64,000 bases of DNA, taken from positions 59,032 through 123,031 of the forward strand of contig NZ_VPFD01000018.1 in assembly GCF_008014745.1 (NCBI RefSeq), written 5' to 3'. Under the pieces are notes generated by a model. That model was not told where the DNA came from. It worked only from the letters and a program-made list of their open reading frames with translations, and ran no database searches. The translations under genes were made by a program, and so were the position numbers. The stretch comes from Massilia arenae. Its GTDB lineage: Bacteria > Pseudomonadota > Gammaproteobacteria > Burkholderiales > Burkholderiaceae_D. Positions within the stretch are counted from its first letter, which is position 1, and every line of letters begins with the position of its first letter. Below, piece after piece: positions 1 to 9,149 of the stretch.

Positions 1-528
1 GGGTGTCAGCTCGGTGGAGCGGGCGGGCAGCACGGTGTTGCCACGCTTTCCCTTGCTCTCGATATCCTGGATGAGCAATTTCATTTCAGCGATCTCCCTG
101 ACTTGGGAAGCAATGATGCTGTCCGCCAGCTTGCGCACGCGCGGGTCGCTGATGCTTGCCTTGCGAGCGTTGTTGATGGCAATCGAATGGTGGGGAATCA
201 TCGACTTCATGAACTTCACATCATCGATGAAAACCTGGCCCCGATTCGCAGCAAGCAATGCAATGCCTGCGATAGCCGCCGCCACCACGACCGTGATTTT
301 GGTACGTGTGCCTTTGTACATCGACCACATAAAACCCAGCATCACGACGGTCATGACACAGCCCATCACCAGAGACGCGACCAGCCGGTTGACGGCGAAA
401 AAGACATGATCGAACACGTACACCAGCTGATACATCAGGAAGAACATGATGACCACTGAGGTGACGATCATTGCCGCAAATTTTCCCCAACCCATTCCCA
501 TGTGCATATCGTGCCCTTGCTTGTCCAT
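1..528 (-). CDS. DUF305 membrane protein, C-terminus cut by window edge
   Basis: Reading from an ATG at 528 ([16 protein letters not shown]...) the frame stays open to base 1, so the gene continues outside the window (176 codons visible). The N-terminus is Met/His-rich, followed by about three hydrophobic segments and then a helical region containing the PHHSIAINN motif typical of DUF305 four-helix proteins. DUF305 proteins are extracytoplasmic or membrane proteins often found beside copper-resistance genes; biochemical function is not established. It lies 84 bp downstream of the cytochrome c gene on the same strand, so it is probably co-transcribed with the copper block. Family call is firm, role is inference. 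Confidence 0.85.
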   Translation of the reverse strand, partial: MDKQGHDMHMGMGWGKFAAMIVTSVVIMFFLMYQLVYVFDHVFFAVNRLVASLVMGCVMTVVMLGFMWSMYKGTRTKITVVVAAAIAGIALLAANRGQVFIDDVKFMKSMIPHHSIAINNARKASISDPRVRKLADSIIASQVREIAEMKLLIQDIESKGKRGNTVLPARSTELTP

Positions 529-612
529 AAAGCCTCCTGATGTCAATGTGATTCCTGATTTGCTGTAATCCTGGCGGCCGGGCCCGGCCCGGCCAGCTCG
601 ATGCCGCGTCGT

Positions 613-1233
613 TTAATGCGCATGCACGCCTTCGCTCTGTTCATTCGGCCCATGTCCGGCACCTTGCATCGCCGAACCGTCGTCGCGCCGAGCGCTCGAC
701 GCGCTTCCATGCGAATGCCCACCGCTTTGCTCGACAAGCTTACGATACGCAGCCTGGTCCATCGACGGAAGCCTCTGCAAGAAGGCCACCAGGCTCCAGA
801 TATCGCGGTCCTGCATGCTTTTTCCCCATGCCGGCATGCCGGACGCCTTGATACCATGCTTGATGATCCAGAACGCAGCGGCCGGCTCGACGGGATGGCG
901 CACCAAGTTAGGCGGCGACGGATATAGGCCCCGACTGAGTTCCGTAGGCCCTTTTCCCGGTGCTTGGTGACACTGCGCACACATCGCCTCATAATTACCC
1001 GCCCCCTTGGTGACCAGCTCCTGCTCTCCAAGTGGCGGCACCTTGATGTCATCGGCACGGACGCTTATTGAACGATCGCGGGCAAACTCGATCATGGAAA
1101 GCACTGACCTTGAGTGGCGCACGTCTGCTGCAAAACTATAGGCACCCGACCATAGGACGGCGGCAGCAACAACGACCAGGACTGCGATTGGGACAAGGGA
1201 AGTCGTCAAAATTTCCTTACCAGAAGCTTTCAT
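613..1233 (-). CDS. membrane-anchored c-type cytochrome
   Basis: 206 residues. An uncleaved-looking N-terminal hydrophobic segment (residues about 11-32) should anchor it in the inner membrane with the body in the periplasm. Heme attachment motif CAQCH is at residues 85-89, and a distal Met is available in the SGMPAWG segment, the usual axial ligand region of class I cytochromes. The C-terminal tail is His-rich (GGHSHG, GHGPNEQ, VHAH), which suggests metal binding. The ATG at 1233 has a good Shine-Dalgarno (AGGAGA) about 7 bases upstream. It sits between a DUF305 gene and the copper block, so a role in electron transfer linked to copper handling is plausible but unproven. Confidence 0.88.
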   Translation of the reverse strand: MKASGKEILTTSLVPIAVLVVVAAAVLWSGAYSFAADVRHSRSVLSMIEFARDRSISVRADDIKVPPLGEQELVTKGAGNYEAMCAQCHQAPGKGPTELSRGLYPSPPNLVRHPVEPAAAFWIIKHGIKASGMPAWGKSMQDRDIWSLVAFLQRLPSMDQAAYRKLVEQSGGHSHGSASSARRDDGSAMQGAGHGPNEQSEGVHAH

Positions 1234-1600
1234 TCTTCTCTCCTAGGCAATTTTCTTGGGAGGTCGAACCAATAGCAGGCGCGCCCATACGTCCAGACCG
1301 TCGCATCTGGTCATATCGAAGTTGTGGAATGCCTTGAGGTCGCGGATGCGTGTCCGCTTCCCCGCACAGTATCGGCTGCCGTCCGAAGCGCGGCGCCTGT
1401 TCAGAAAACAGGCATCGGGGCCGCGCACTGCACATTGTTGCGGTAATGGCAACCTTAACAGAACTTCTGCACCCAGGCCGCACTGTTCGCGAATGACATT
1501 TTGCGTCTTGCGCATTGTGCATAATCGTCCTCTAAGCGCCGTCTCGAGCATCGAGAGCAAAATTGCGATGAGGCTTTCTACGCCGCTGGGAAGCGGAGGG
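1234..1600. other. about 370 bp with no recognisable gene
   Basis: Between the cytochrome c start and the end of recognisable IS66 transposase sequence. Open frames exist on both strands, but none resembles a protein I recognise. It may be the rest of the decayed insertion sequence. Confidence 0.4.
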
Positions 1601-2934
1601 CAGCCGGCGGGCATGGCGACGCAGTTCCAGGGCAGGAAGTCGCCGACCCGATTGACAGGATGATCGGCGATATGCGTCAGCACATGACGCACCCAGGCTT
1701 CGGGGTCGATCCCGTTCAGCTTGGACGTACCAATCAGCCCATATATGGCAGCGGCGCGTTCGCCGCCGCTGTCGGCGTCGGCAAACAGGAAGTTGCGCCG
1801 GCCAGCGCGACACGCGTAGCGCCCGCTCGGCGGCCGAGTTGGCGATCTCGATGTGGCCACCGTCGACATACCGGGTGAGCGCCGGCCAGAGCTTGAGGGC
1901 ATAGAGGATTGTCGCTGCCGTATCGGATTTATGCGACAGCGTTGAGAGTGTGACGTGCAGGAAGCGTTCCAGGTGGTCGAGCAGCGGTTTCGCGTGCAAC
2001 TGGCGTGCGGCACGTCGTTCGTCCGGCGGCTTGTCTCGGGTATTCTCCTCGACGGCATCAGCTCGCCGATCCGGCGCAGCGCCTCGGTGATGAGCGATCT
2101 CAGCCGTGCCACGTGCGAGTCATAAATTTGCGGCGTGCGTGTGCCCAGCACGCAGCTTCGCGGACGCGGCCAGTGTCGTACACGGCATTGAAGCCGGTAT
2201 AGGCATCGGCCTGGAGCACGCCGTGGAATCGGCCAGGTGACCTTGCGGATGCTCTTCCTTGCGGCCGGGCGAGTAAGCGAACCACACCGCTGGCGGGTCA
2301 GCATCGCCGCTGGTGCGGTCGTCGCGCACATAGGGTTACAGGCGCGCCGTGCGGGTCTTGCCGTTGCCTGGAGCGAGCACCGGCAGCGGCGTGTCAGCAT
2401 GCAGTTTCGTTGCGGCGAAGACGTGGCGGCGCAGTGTATCGACCAGGGGACGCAGCAGCGTGCCAGCGGCGCCGACCCGGCTGGCCAATAGGCTGCGTTC
2501 GAGCTCGACCCCTTCGCGAGGCGTAGATCACGCTTTGGCGGTACAGCGGCAGATGGTCGGCAAACTACGCCACCAGCACGTGGGTCAGCAAGCCAGGGCC
2601 GGCCAGGCCGCACTCGATGGCCCGGCAGGCCACCGGCGCCTGTACGATCGCATCGCAGCAGGCGCAGGCCAGTGTGGGACGTACATGGCGAATTACGCGG
2701 AAGCCGGCTGGCACGTATTCAAGCTGCGTCGACACGTCTTCGCCCAGGTGTTTCAAGTTGCCGCCGCAGCTTGGCCAGCACCAGCTTCAGATGCTCGATC
2801 TCGGCGGTGCGCGTCGACAGCTCGGCGCCCAGATGCGCCGCACGAGCTACGCTTTGTGCCGCCCGGACTTCGCTTGCCCGCAGCATGGCTTGCAAGGCAG
2901 CGATATCGTCGGGCAGGAAGACGGCGTTGAGCAT
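1601..2934 (-). mobile_element. decayed IS66-family transposase (TnpC), several frameshifts
   Basis: Fragments in order on the minus strand match IS66 TnpC. The N-terminal helical part starts at 2934 (MLNAVFLPDDIAALQ...LKLVLAKLRRQLE). A CxxC zinc-finger-like part follows (RPTLACACCDAIVQAP, around 2600-2700), then the core [15 protein letters not shown] and [17 protein letters not shown]...CWAHARRKF (2100-2330). The distal part is LYALKLWPALTRYVDGG...NSAAERALR (1830-1960), ending in GLIGTSKLNGIDPEAWVRHVL...LPWN near 1630. At least three reading-frame changes separate these blocks, so it cannot be functional. No TnpA/TnpB partner or clear terminal inverted repeats were found. Confidence 0.85.
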
Positions 2935-3000
2935 GTGTCGAAGTTTACGCGGACCACTGCAGGTCTACACATTCATTTCCACGTTACTCCAAGCGACACG

Positions 3001-3070
3001 ACGCCTGGCGGACAGCTTGGCATGGTATCCCTTCCATAAGCTGCCAGCGTCGAGACGCCAAGCCAGGCGT
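3001..3070. repeat. long nested inverted repeat between IS66 remnant and copper block
   Basis: Outer arms ACGCCTGGC (3001-3009) and GCCAGGCGT (3062-3070) are perfectly complementary. Nested inside, CAGCTT (3013-3018) pairs with AAGCTG (3038-3043) and ATGG (3022-3025) with CCAT (3034-3037). It lies just downstream of the last gene of the minus-strand copper block, so it could form an RNA hairpin that ends or stabilises that transcript. No T-tract follows on the minus strand, so a simple intrinsic terminator is not shown. Confidence 0.45.
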
Positions 3071-3096
3071 AGAATCCACGGTCGCTCGGGCGCCGA

Positions 3097-3540
3097 CTAC
3101 TTCGCCTTACGTGACGACCAGTGGACGTGAACAATCGTCCAGTGATCCCCATTCTTCTCGAGGACTGCCGTCTCCGTGCCAAACACGTGAACCGGCTTTC
3201 CGCGGGCAGTTCCCGTTGTTTCGGTTTCTTCCCACACGATCGCCGTCTTGCCATCGATGCGTTCGGTCTGCTTCAACACCTTGCGGGTCGCGCTCTTCGC
3301 GAACTCCATGTCGCCACCGAGGTGGTGGCCGGCATATTCTTCACGCGAGCGTTCCACATAACCAGATTCATAGATCGTGATCTCGGGTGCGAGCAGACTG
3401 GTTGCCTTTGCCTTGTCGCCACTGGAGAGAGCCGCATGGAATGCCGCCAGGGTTTCTTTCGGCGTTGCAGCCAGGCTGCTAGCCGAGGATGCGAATAGCG
3501 TTGCTACGAGGAGGGCTCCTGCCGTGAATTGCAATCTCAT
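3097..3540 (-). CDS. exported NTF2/SnoaL-like (DUF4440-type) protein
   Basis: 147 residues from the ATG at 3540, chosen because AAGGA lies 7 bases upstream; an in-frame ATG ten codons earlier (3570) lacks this. A clear Sec signal peptide (MRLQFTAGALLVATLFASSASSLA) precedes a compact alpha+beta domain of the NTF2-like superfamily: helical ETLAAFHAALSSGDKAKATSLLAPEITIYESG, then strands ending in WTIVHVHWSSR. Such domains are seen at the end of copC-copD operons; the ligand is unknown. It is the last gene of the minus-strand copper run, 26 bp after copD. Confidence 0.8.
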   Translation of the reverse strand: MRLQFTAGALLVATLFASSASSLAATPKETLAAFHAALSSGDKAKATSLLAPEITIYESGYVERSREEYAGHHLGGDMEFAKSATRKVLKQTERIDGKTAIVWEETETTGTARGKPVHVFGTETAVLEKNGDHWTIVHVHWSSRKAK

Positions 3541-3566
3541 TGTTAGTCCTTTTAGGTTGAAATATG

Positions 3567-4508
3567 TCACGATGCCATTGGCGGTGAGGTCGAACTCAAG
3601 ATGGCGGCTGCCACGATGACTGCGAGCAGAATGACCGCCTCGATCTGAAGGACAAGCGCGAACTTGTGAGTGGTAGCTCGGTCAGTTGCTCCGGTTCTGC
3701 GGAGCTGTGCCAACAGGCCAGGCATGACGATGAAGCGATTCATACCTCCAAGCGCTGCGGCGGCAAAGACCAGGCCAACCTTGATGAGCAACACGGTTCC
3801 ATATGGATTACCGAAAACCTGATCTGGACTTCCAAGTCCACGCCATGCGCTCAGAATGCCGGTGACGAAGATGCCGATTAACGCGATGGTTGCCGAGGTC
3901 GAAAGCGCCTCGACGTAGCGCGCAGACTCAGTACGGTTTGCCTGTCCAGCGTCGGGCTCGGCGCGCAGCACGATCAAGCCGGCGACGATCACTTCGCCCA
4001 CCCAGAGACTGATCAAGACGAGGTGAACCCAGTCGACTGCGACTGCCCAGGTGAAATCCCCCCCGGCGCCGGCATGGCTGACGATGCTGCGGCTGTACAG
4101 GAACAGTGCCAGCGCACCGAGCCGCAATATGGAAGCCAGTCGGAGTCCGCGTCTCCCGGAAGCCACTGCAGTACCGATTCCGGCCACGATCAGTGCTGCA
4201 GCACCAAGTATCCAGGCATAGCCGTAGTGTGTTGCCGTGATGACGGACTGTACCGCAGGGAGGGCCTCTGCAATCGGCACCTCAGCCATGGATGCTGCCT
4301 CGAGCCACAGCGTTGCAACATATGCCGAGATGGCCACCGCTAAACCGACAAGCATCGCCTTGCGCAAGCGGGGCAACATGCCGGTTGCCCAGGGCGAGCT
4401 CGCCCTGGACAGCCAGAGGGACGCGGCCCCCGCACCCACGAGCGTGGCGACCGACAGGTTCAGGACGACGGTCGCCGCCCGCTGGATCAATGCCAGGTCT
4501 GATTCCAT
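3567..4508 (-). CDS. copD: copper resistance protein CopD (inner membrane)
   Basis: 313 residues and about eight transmembrane segments. Family markers include the HYGYAWILG and SIVSHAGAGG segments, the HLVLISLWVGEV motif, and the C-terminal GNPYGTVLLIKVGLV...GGMNRF block typical of the CopD domain (PF05425). CopD family proteins work with CopC in moving copper across the inner membrane or in homeostasis. Only one base separates the copC stop and the copD start, which suggests translational coupling. Family assignment is strong; the direction of transport is not evident from sequence. Confidence 0.93.
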   Translation of the reverse strand: MESDLALIQRAATVVLNLSVATLVGAGAASLWLSRASSPWATGMLPRLRKAMLVGLAVAISAYVATLWLEAASMAEVPIAEALPAVQSVITATHYGYAWILGAAALIVAGIGTAVASGRRGLRLASILRLGALALFLYSRSIVSHAGAGGDFTWAVAVDWVHLVLISLWVGEVIVAGLIVLRAEPDAGQANRTESARYVEALSTSATIALIGIFVTGILSAWRGLGSPDQVFGNPYGTVLLIKVGLVFAAAALGGMNRFIVMPGLLAQLRRTGATDRATTHKFALVLQIEAVILLAVIVAAAILSSTSPPMAS

Positions 4509-4509
4509 G

Positions 4510-4875
4510 TCACTTTACCCGGAAAGCGAACTCACCTTTGACCTTGTGTCCATCGCGCGTGACCGTACTCCATTGGACGCGATATGCGCCCGAATGCAGG
4601 GCGGGGACGGTGGCGACCAGTACTTTTGGGTTGGCAGCATCGAGCACCTTCTTTGAAGGCTCGACGACCGCGCCTTTTTCGTCGACCAGCTTGACTTTGC
4701 TGAACGGCAGCTCCACCTGCTCATTGAATTGCAGGCGCACCTGCGTTGGAGCCGGGCTAACCACGGCATTAGCCTGCGGCATCGATGCCTCAAGTTTCGC
4801 ATGAGCGAGGGCGGCGGAAGTGAAGGCACATCCGAAGGCAGCCACCGCTGCAACCACAAGGTTCTTTGCTTTCAT
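4510..4875 (-). CDS. copC: periplasmic copper-binding protein CopC
   Basis: 121 residues with a Sec signal ending near LAHA. The mature protein begins H-A-K-L, placing a His at the new N-terminus, the expected Cu(II) ligand in CopC proteins (His1). The small beta-sandwich family blocks NAVVSPAPTQVRLQFNEQVE and YRVQWSTVTRDGHKVKG are present, including the DGHxxxG segment with the second His ligand. It is immediately followed by copD. It probably binds copper in the periplasm and passes it to CopD or the multicopper oxidase. Confidence 0.94.
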   Translation of the reverse strand: MKAKNLVVAAVAAFGCAFTSAALAHAKLEASMPQANAVVSPAPTQVRLQFNEQVELPFSKVKLVDEKGAVVEPSKKVLDAANPKVLVATVPALHSGAYRVQWSTVTRDGHKVKGEFAFRVK

Positions 4876-4932
4876 TTAATTCTCCAGTTGGGGCCCCTAG
4901 TCCGTTGACTGCGGGGCCGGTCATAGGTCTGC

Positions 4933-5298
4933 TTATTGGGCCATGGCCAGCTGGACGATCGTTACAGCGCCATTGACGCGATCGGCTGCGAACTTGACCT
5001 TGTTGCCAACTTTCACCTGGTCGAGCATGGCTGGATCCTTGACGCGGAAGACCATGGTCATCGCGGCCATGTTGAGGTTTTTCAGCTCGCCGTGACGCAG
5101 CGTGATCTTGCCGGCTTCCTTGTCGATCTTTTTGACTTCGCCATCGGTCAGTTCGGCGGGCGCCGCAGCCTGGCTGCCGGAGTGACCGGCATGCGCGTCG
5201 TGGGAACCGTGGCTACCGTGCCCGCTTTCCTGGGCAGTTGCGATGGAAGCGGCGGCGCTCATGGCGATGGCGATGGTCAGTTTCGAAAATGCGTTCAT
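4933..5298 (-). CDS. CusF-like periplasmic copper-binding protein
   Basis: 121 residues from the ATG at 5298 with AAGGGA upstream; the open frame extends further 5' but the signal peptide (MNAFSKLTIAIAMSAAASIATAQ) fixes this start. After a His/Gly-rich linker (HGSHGSHDAHAGHSG) comes the CusF fold with the RHGELKNLNMAAMTMVFRVKD block: the His, Met, Met ligands of CusF are present, while the Trp that stacks on Cu(I) in E. coli CusF is replaced by Met in the LNM triplet. CusF proteins bind Cu(I)/Ag(I) and deliver them to RND pumps. It is part of the minus-strand copper operon. Confidence 0.9.
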   Translation of the reverse strand: MNAFSKLTIAIAMSAAASIATAQESGHGSHGSHDAHAGHSGSQAAAPAELTDGEVKKIDKEAGKITLRHGELKNLNMAAMTMVFRVKDPAMLDQVKVGNKVKFAADRVNGAVTIVQLAMAQ

Positions 5299-5327
5299 GG
5301 TGTTCCCTTTCGTTCGTTTAAAGTCGG

Positions 5328-5768
5328 TTAGTTGTAGTGCTTGAAAACCTTGGTGCTGCCGTTGGCCTGTACCAGCAAGACGTCGTACGGATCCTTGCGC
5401 GGCCCTTCCATTCCAGGCGAGCCGAGCGGCATCGCCGGCACGGCCAGGCCCTTCGCCTTTGGTTTTTGTGCGAGCAAACGCTTGATGTCGCTGGCAGGCA
5501 CATGGCCCTCGATGGCGTAGCCCTGAACCATGCCGGTATGGCAGGAGCCGAGCTTGTCCGGAATACCGCCGCGTGCGCGGTAATCGGATGGGTTCTCGAC
5601 GTTGACGACACGCGCGGTAAAACCATTCGCCTTCAGGTGTTCTACCCAGGCGCTGCAGCACCCGCACGATTCGCTCTTGAACACCTCGATGACAGGGGCT
5701 GCAGCTATCGCAAATACGGGCGTGAATAACGCAACTGCGAGTGCAACCTGGTTGAATAATCGTTTCAT
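5328..5768 (-). CDS. DUF411 metal-binding exported protein
   Basis: 146 residues with a Sec signal ending near FAIAAAP. The mature domain starts with VIEVFKSESCGCCSAWVEHL, the CxCC motif that defines DUF411 (PF04214), and contains the family blocks PSDYRARGGIPDKLGSCHTG and YAIEGHVPASDIKRLL. DUF411 proteins occur widely in copper and silver clusters and are likely periplasmic metal-binding proteins. It lies 30 bp upstream of the cusF-like gene, in the same operon. Confidence 0.92.
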   Translation of the reverse strand: MKRLFNQVALAVALFTPVFAIAAAPVIEVFKSESCGCCSAWVEHLKANGFTARVVNVENPSDYRARGGIPDKLGSCHTGMVQGYAIEGHVPASDIKRLLAQKPKAKGLAVPAMPLGSPGMEGPRKDPYDVLLVQANGSTKVFKHYN

Positions 5769-5830
5769 GAAACAGTCCTTTCGTACCTGGTCGGTACCCG
5801 AGTGGTACCTGAGTTGATGACGTATTCTGG

Positions 5831-7222
5831 TTAGTGATGACCCTGGTGGCCAGTCGGCTTACGAACGGTTACCTCGATGTCCGCAGGCTTCACGGCGGGC
5901 ATGGCCTGGCCGCCGGCAGTCTGGCTGCGCACGGCAGCCGGCGGCTCTCCCTTCCACTCGTAGGCAACCGTGCCTGCCGGGTGCTTGTACCAGCCCGGAT
6001 CCTTGTAGTCGCCCGGCTTCTGGTCCTTGCGCACTTTCAGAACCGTGAACATTCCGCCCATTTCGACCCCGCCGAAAGGCCCCTGGCCGGTCATCATCGG
6101 CAGGGTGTTTTCCGGGATCGGCATCTCCATGTCGCCCATGGAGCCGCCTTTGTCGCCCATCACCATGTAGTCCGGGATCAGCTTGGTGATCTTCTCGGCG
6201 ACACCGCGGTGGTCTACGCCGATCAGCGTCGGGACGTCGTGTCCCATGGCGTTCATCGTGTGGTGCGACTTGTGGCAATGGAACGCCCAGTCGCCCGGTT
6301 CGTCGGCGACAAACTCGATGGCGCGCATCTGGCCTACCGCGACGTCGGTCGTGACCTCGGGCCAGCGCGACTCGGGCCGGGTCCAGCCGCCGTCGGTACC
6401 GGTCACTTCGAACTCGTGTCCATGCAAGTGGATCGGGTGGTTCGTCATCGTCAGGTTGCCGGTGCGGATGCGCACGCGGTCGCCCTGGCGGACGTTCATT
6501 GTGTCGATGCCCGGGAAGACGCGGCTGTTGAAGGTCCAGATATTAAAGTCGAGCATCTCGTTGACCCGCGGTGTATAGCTGCCAGGCTCGATGTCGTAGG
6601 CGTTCAGCAGGAACACGAAGTCCCGGTCCACTGCGTGGTGCTTCGGATTTTTTGGGTGGGTCACCCAGAAGCCCATCATCCCCATCGCCATCTGCACCAT
6701 CTCGTCCGCATGCGGGTGGTACATGAAGGTGCCCGGGCGCCGTGCCACGAACTCGTAGACGAAGGTCTTGCCCGGCTGGATGCCGGGCTGGTTCAGGCCC
6801 GTGACCCCGTCCATGCCGTTCGGCAGGCGCTGGCCATGCCAGTGGATGCTCGTGTGCTCCGGCAGGCGGTTGGTGACAAAAATGCGGACGCGGTCGCCCT
6901 CGACCACTTCGATGGTCGGCCCCGGGCTCTGGCCGTTGTAGCCCCACAGGTTGGCTTTCATGCCAGGGGCGATCTCACGCACCACCGGCTCGGCAATCAA
7001 GTGGAACTCCTTGACGCCATTGTTCATGCGCCAGGGGAGCGACCAGCCGTTCAGGGTGACAACCGGGTTGTACGGGCGGCCGTTAGGAGGCAGCAGCGGT
7101 GGCTGCGTCGCAGCGGTGGTCATGATCGGCGCCTCCGGCAGCGTGGCGGCGCCTGCACGGCTTACCAGCCCGGCACCGACCAGCGCCGCGGCACCGGTAA
7201 AGAAATCTCTACGAGAACTCAT
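5831..7222 (-). CDS. copA: periplasmic multicopper oxidase (CopA/PcoA-like)
   Basis: 463 residues. A twin-arginine signal (SSRRDFFTG then a hydrophobic stretch) means export after folding. Four copper-ligand blocks are in order: HWH at 127-129, HPH at 169-171, HPIHLHGHE at 262-270 and HCHKSHH at 315-321, covering type 1, 2 and 3 sites. The size is near the laccase-like three-domain class and shorter than classical 600-residue CopA. A Met/Gly segment (MGDKGGSMGDMEMPIPE) after the catalytic domain probably binds Cu(I). Likely role is oxidation of Cu(I) to Cu(II) in the periplasm. SD AAGGAA precedes the ATG; tolC-like gene lies 16 bp upstream. Confidence 0.93.
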   Translation of the reverse strand: MSSRRDFFTGAAALVGAGLVSRAGAATLPEAPIMTTAATQPPLLPPNGRPYNPVVTLNGWSLPWRMNNGVKEFHLIAEPVVREIAPGMKANLWGYNGQSPGPTIEVVEGDRVRIFVTNRLPEHTSIHWHGQRLPNGMDGVTGLNQPGIQPGKTFVYEFVARRPGTFMYHPHADEMVQMAMGMMGFWVTHPKNPKHHAVDRDFVFLLNAYDIEPGSYTPRVNEMLDFNIWTFNSRVFPGIDTMNVRQGDRVRIRTGNLTMTNHPIHLHGHEFEVTGTDGGWTRPESRWPEVTTDVAVGQMRAIEFVADEPGDWAFHCHKSHHTMNAMGHDVPTLIGVDHRGVAEKITKLIPDYMVMGDKGGSMGDMEMPIPENTLPMMTGQGPFGGVEMGGMFTVLKVRKDQKPGDYKDPGWYKHPAGTVAYEWKGEPPAAVRSQTAGGQAMPAVKPADIEVTVRKPTGHQGHH

Positions 7223-7238
7223 ATTGCTAATTCCTTGT

Positions 7239-8654
7239 TTAATGTTCGGGGGCTGCTTCGGCAGACGAGGTCGAGGCGAGCGAGACGGATGACCCTCCGC
7301 TTCCGCTGATGGCAGCCTGCAGATCGGTTTCGGCGATCCAGTAATCGCGCTGCGCTTCGATGGCAGCGTTCACGCCGGTAATCTGGGCGCGTGCATCGGC
7401 CAGCAGCTCGAAGACACTCATCAGCATGCCGTTGTAGCGAAGCAGGGTCTCTTCGGAGATCTTTTTCTGGAGTGGGACGACTTCGTCGCGATAGTGCCTG
7501 GCGACGTCGTACGTGGTCCGGTAGGCCGAATAGGCTTCGCGCACCTGCGAGCGGGCGACGGTGGCGGTATCGGCCGTACGGTGCACCGACTGCATGTAGA
7601 GCGCCTCGGCCTTGGCGGTGCGTGCGCCGCCCCAGTCGAAGATGGGCAGGGCCAGCTCGATCTCGTAGCCGTTCTCGCGCGGGGAGCCGGACTTGCTCGC
7701 GTTGGCGTAGCCGGCGTCGAGGACGTTGACGAATCCGGTCGCTTTCGTCAGACCCAGGGCGCGCGCCGTTGCCTCCGTGTCCAGCTTGGCCAGGCGCACG
7801 TCGAGACGCTGCTGCATTGCGGTCGCCTCGATATTGGCGGCATCGCGCGGAGCTGCCGGCAGTTTAGGGAGCTTGTCCGGGAGCTGGAAAGCCGTGTTGG
7901 CTCCCCAAACGCCCATCAGCCGCGTGAGCTGCTCGCGCGCCGCCGTTGCGTTGTGGCGGGCTCGGGCGAGCTGCGCTGTTGACTCGGCAGAGAAGACCTG
8001 CTCGCGTGCCTGATCCAAGCCGCTGAGGTTGCCGACCTTGGCCATGCGCTGCGCCAGCTCGGCACTTGCCTGGGCTGCGTCGCGAACCTGTTCCGCGTAG
8101 CGGGCCGCCTGCACAGCCGCCACGGCGTTGAAGTAAGCCTTGCGTGTGTCGGCAGCCAGGCGAACCGCTTCAGTAGCCGCGACGAGCTTGGCGCTTTGGA
8201 AGCGGCGCGATTCGATATCCCGGCGCAGTGGAATGGTGACCAGACCGACCAGGTCGATCATGACGCTGCGCTCGATCTCGGTCTCTCCGCCGCCCGACAT
8301 GCGCCCAAAACTGAAGCTTGGGTTGCTCATGCGGCCCGCCTGCACGAGGTCGGCTTCGGCTACACCCAGGTTGGCGAGCGAGGCGCGCAGGCCCCGATTG
8401 TTAAGAAGGGCGATACGTACGGCACTGTCGGCCGACAGCGGTTGCTTCAGCATTTCAGCAAGCTCAGCCTGCGCAGGCTCGCTCTCGCCAGTTACTTTCG
8501 AGAGGCGGATGTCCTGGCCTGTGCGCTCGGCCGTCAAAGTCGAGACTGCGTCGAGGCCGCCGTCCTTCGAGAAGGTAGCGCAACCGCTCAGAACAAGGAC
8601 CGCAACGCCTGCAGCAATGGCACGCAGTGAAGGAATTGGTGGCTGTATTGTCAT
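7239..8654 (-). CDS. TolC-family outer membrane protein of the copper block
   Basis: 471 residues. A lipoprotein signal is visible (VLVLSGCATF, lipobox Cys near residue 25). Two long coiled helical repeats of the TolC/OEP type follow, for example LLNNRGLRASLANLGVAEAD and LLRYNGMLMSVFELLADAR. It lies between the His-rich small protein and the multicopper oxidase in one transcription unit, and no RND pump or fusion protein is directly adjacent. It could replace the outer membrane copper protein CopB in this operon or serve an RND pump encoded elsewhere. Family is sure, partner is unknown. Confidence 0.9.
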   Translation of the reverse strand: MTIQPPIPSLRAIAAGVAVLVLSGCATFSKDGGLDAVSTLTAERTGQDIRLSKVTGESEPAQAELAEMLKQPLSADSAVRIALLNNRGLRASLANLGVAEADLVQAGRMSNPSFSFGRMSGGGETEIERSVMIDLVGLVTIPLRRDIESRRFQSAKLVAATEAVRLAADTRKAYFNAVAAVQAARYAEQVRDAAQASAELAQRMAKVGNLSGLDQAREQVFSAESTAQLARARHNATAAREQLTRLMGVWGANTAFQLPDKLPKLPAAPRDAANIEATAMQQRLDVRLAKLDTEATARALGLTKATGFVNVLDAGYANASKSGSPRENGYEIELALPIFDWGGARTAKAEALYMQSVHRTADTATVARSQVREAYSAYRTTYDVARHYRDEVVPLQKKISEETLLRYNGMLMSVFELLADARAQITGVNAAIEAQRDYWIAETDLQAAISGSGGSSVSLASTSSAEAAPEH

Positions 8655-8666
8655 TGGTGCCTTGGC

Positions 8667-9035
8667 TTAGTGATGTTTGCTGTGGTCGGCAGCAGGCTGA
8701 ACGGCTGGCTTCGCAGCGGGTGCCGGCGCCGCATGTCCGGCGTGTGCGTCGCTGCTCGCTGGCGCAGGGTTGGTCCCGTGCGCGGCGCCATGCCCGCCAT
8801 GCCCGGGGCCTCCAGCCACAGTGTCGTTTGCGGTTCGCCAGACCTTGTCGGGCGTAACATCGCTCTCTTGCGGCCGAGGCAGGGAAGCGCTCGTGAAGGC
8901 GGATTCGTACAGTGCAGGCGGAACGGCAACGCGCGGATCTGCCGGGTCAGGCGCGTGCGGGGATTGCTGGGCCAGTGCGGAAACAGGCACAGCCAGCAGG
9001 GCGCCAATAGTGGCGACCCAAAGCTTGAGTTTCAT
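8667..9035 (-). CDS. small exported His-rich protein, probable metal binder
   Basis: 122 residues with a Sec signal (MKLKLWVATIGALLAVPVSALAQ). The mature part has a conserved-looking middle (PALYESAFTSASLPRPQESDVTPDKVWRTAN) and a low-complexity C-terminal half rich in His, Gly, Ala and Pro (GHGGHGAAHG, DAHAGHAAP, ending DHSKHH). I recognise it only as the kind of protein that begins copper operons ahead of a TolC gene. Metal buffering in the periplasm is an inference from composition and position. Confidence 0.8.
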   Translation of the reverse strand: MKLKLWVATIGALLAVPVSALAQQSPHAPDPADPRVAVPPALYESAFTSASLPRPQESDVTPDKVWRTANDTVAGGPGHGGHGAAHGTNPAPASSDAHAGHAAPAPAAKPAVQPAADHSKHH

Positions 9036-9149
9036 TGTCAGTCCTCAAAATCGGAAACGGGCGTGCTCAGGTGCTTGCTTCAGCACGCGCTGATGCTCAA
9101 GAGGCGCAACACCGGCGGCTGCAAACAGCCGGGTCAGCTCTTGTTTCGA

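Noticed and set aside
1243..2613. 456-codon minus-strand frame as an intact gene
   Set aside because: Only its middle third matches IS66 transposase; the rest of the transposase lies in other frames, so this is a broken element.
5831..7309. Long plus-strand open frame (491 codons) opposite the multicopper oxidase
   Set aside because: It is the antisense shadow of a high-GC gene: the minus-strand protein has all copper ligands, the plus frame has no recognisable domain.
9036..9149. GCGTGCT...AGCACGC inverted repeat as a copper operator
   Set aside because: The arms are 14 bases apart and do not resemble CueR or CopR sites; no promoter spacing supports it.
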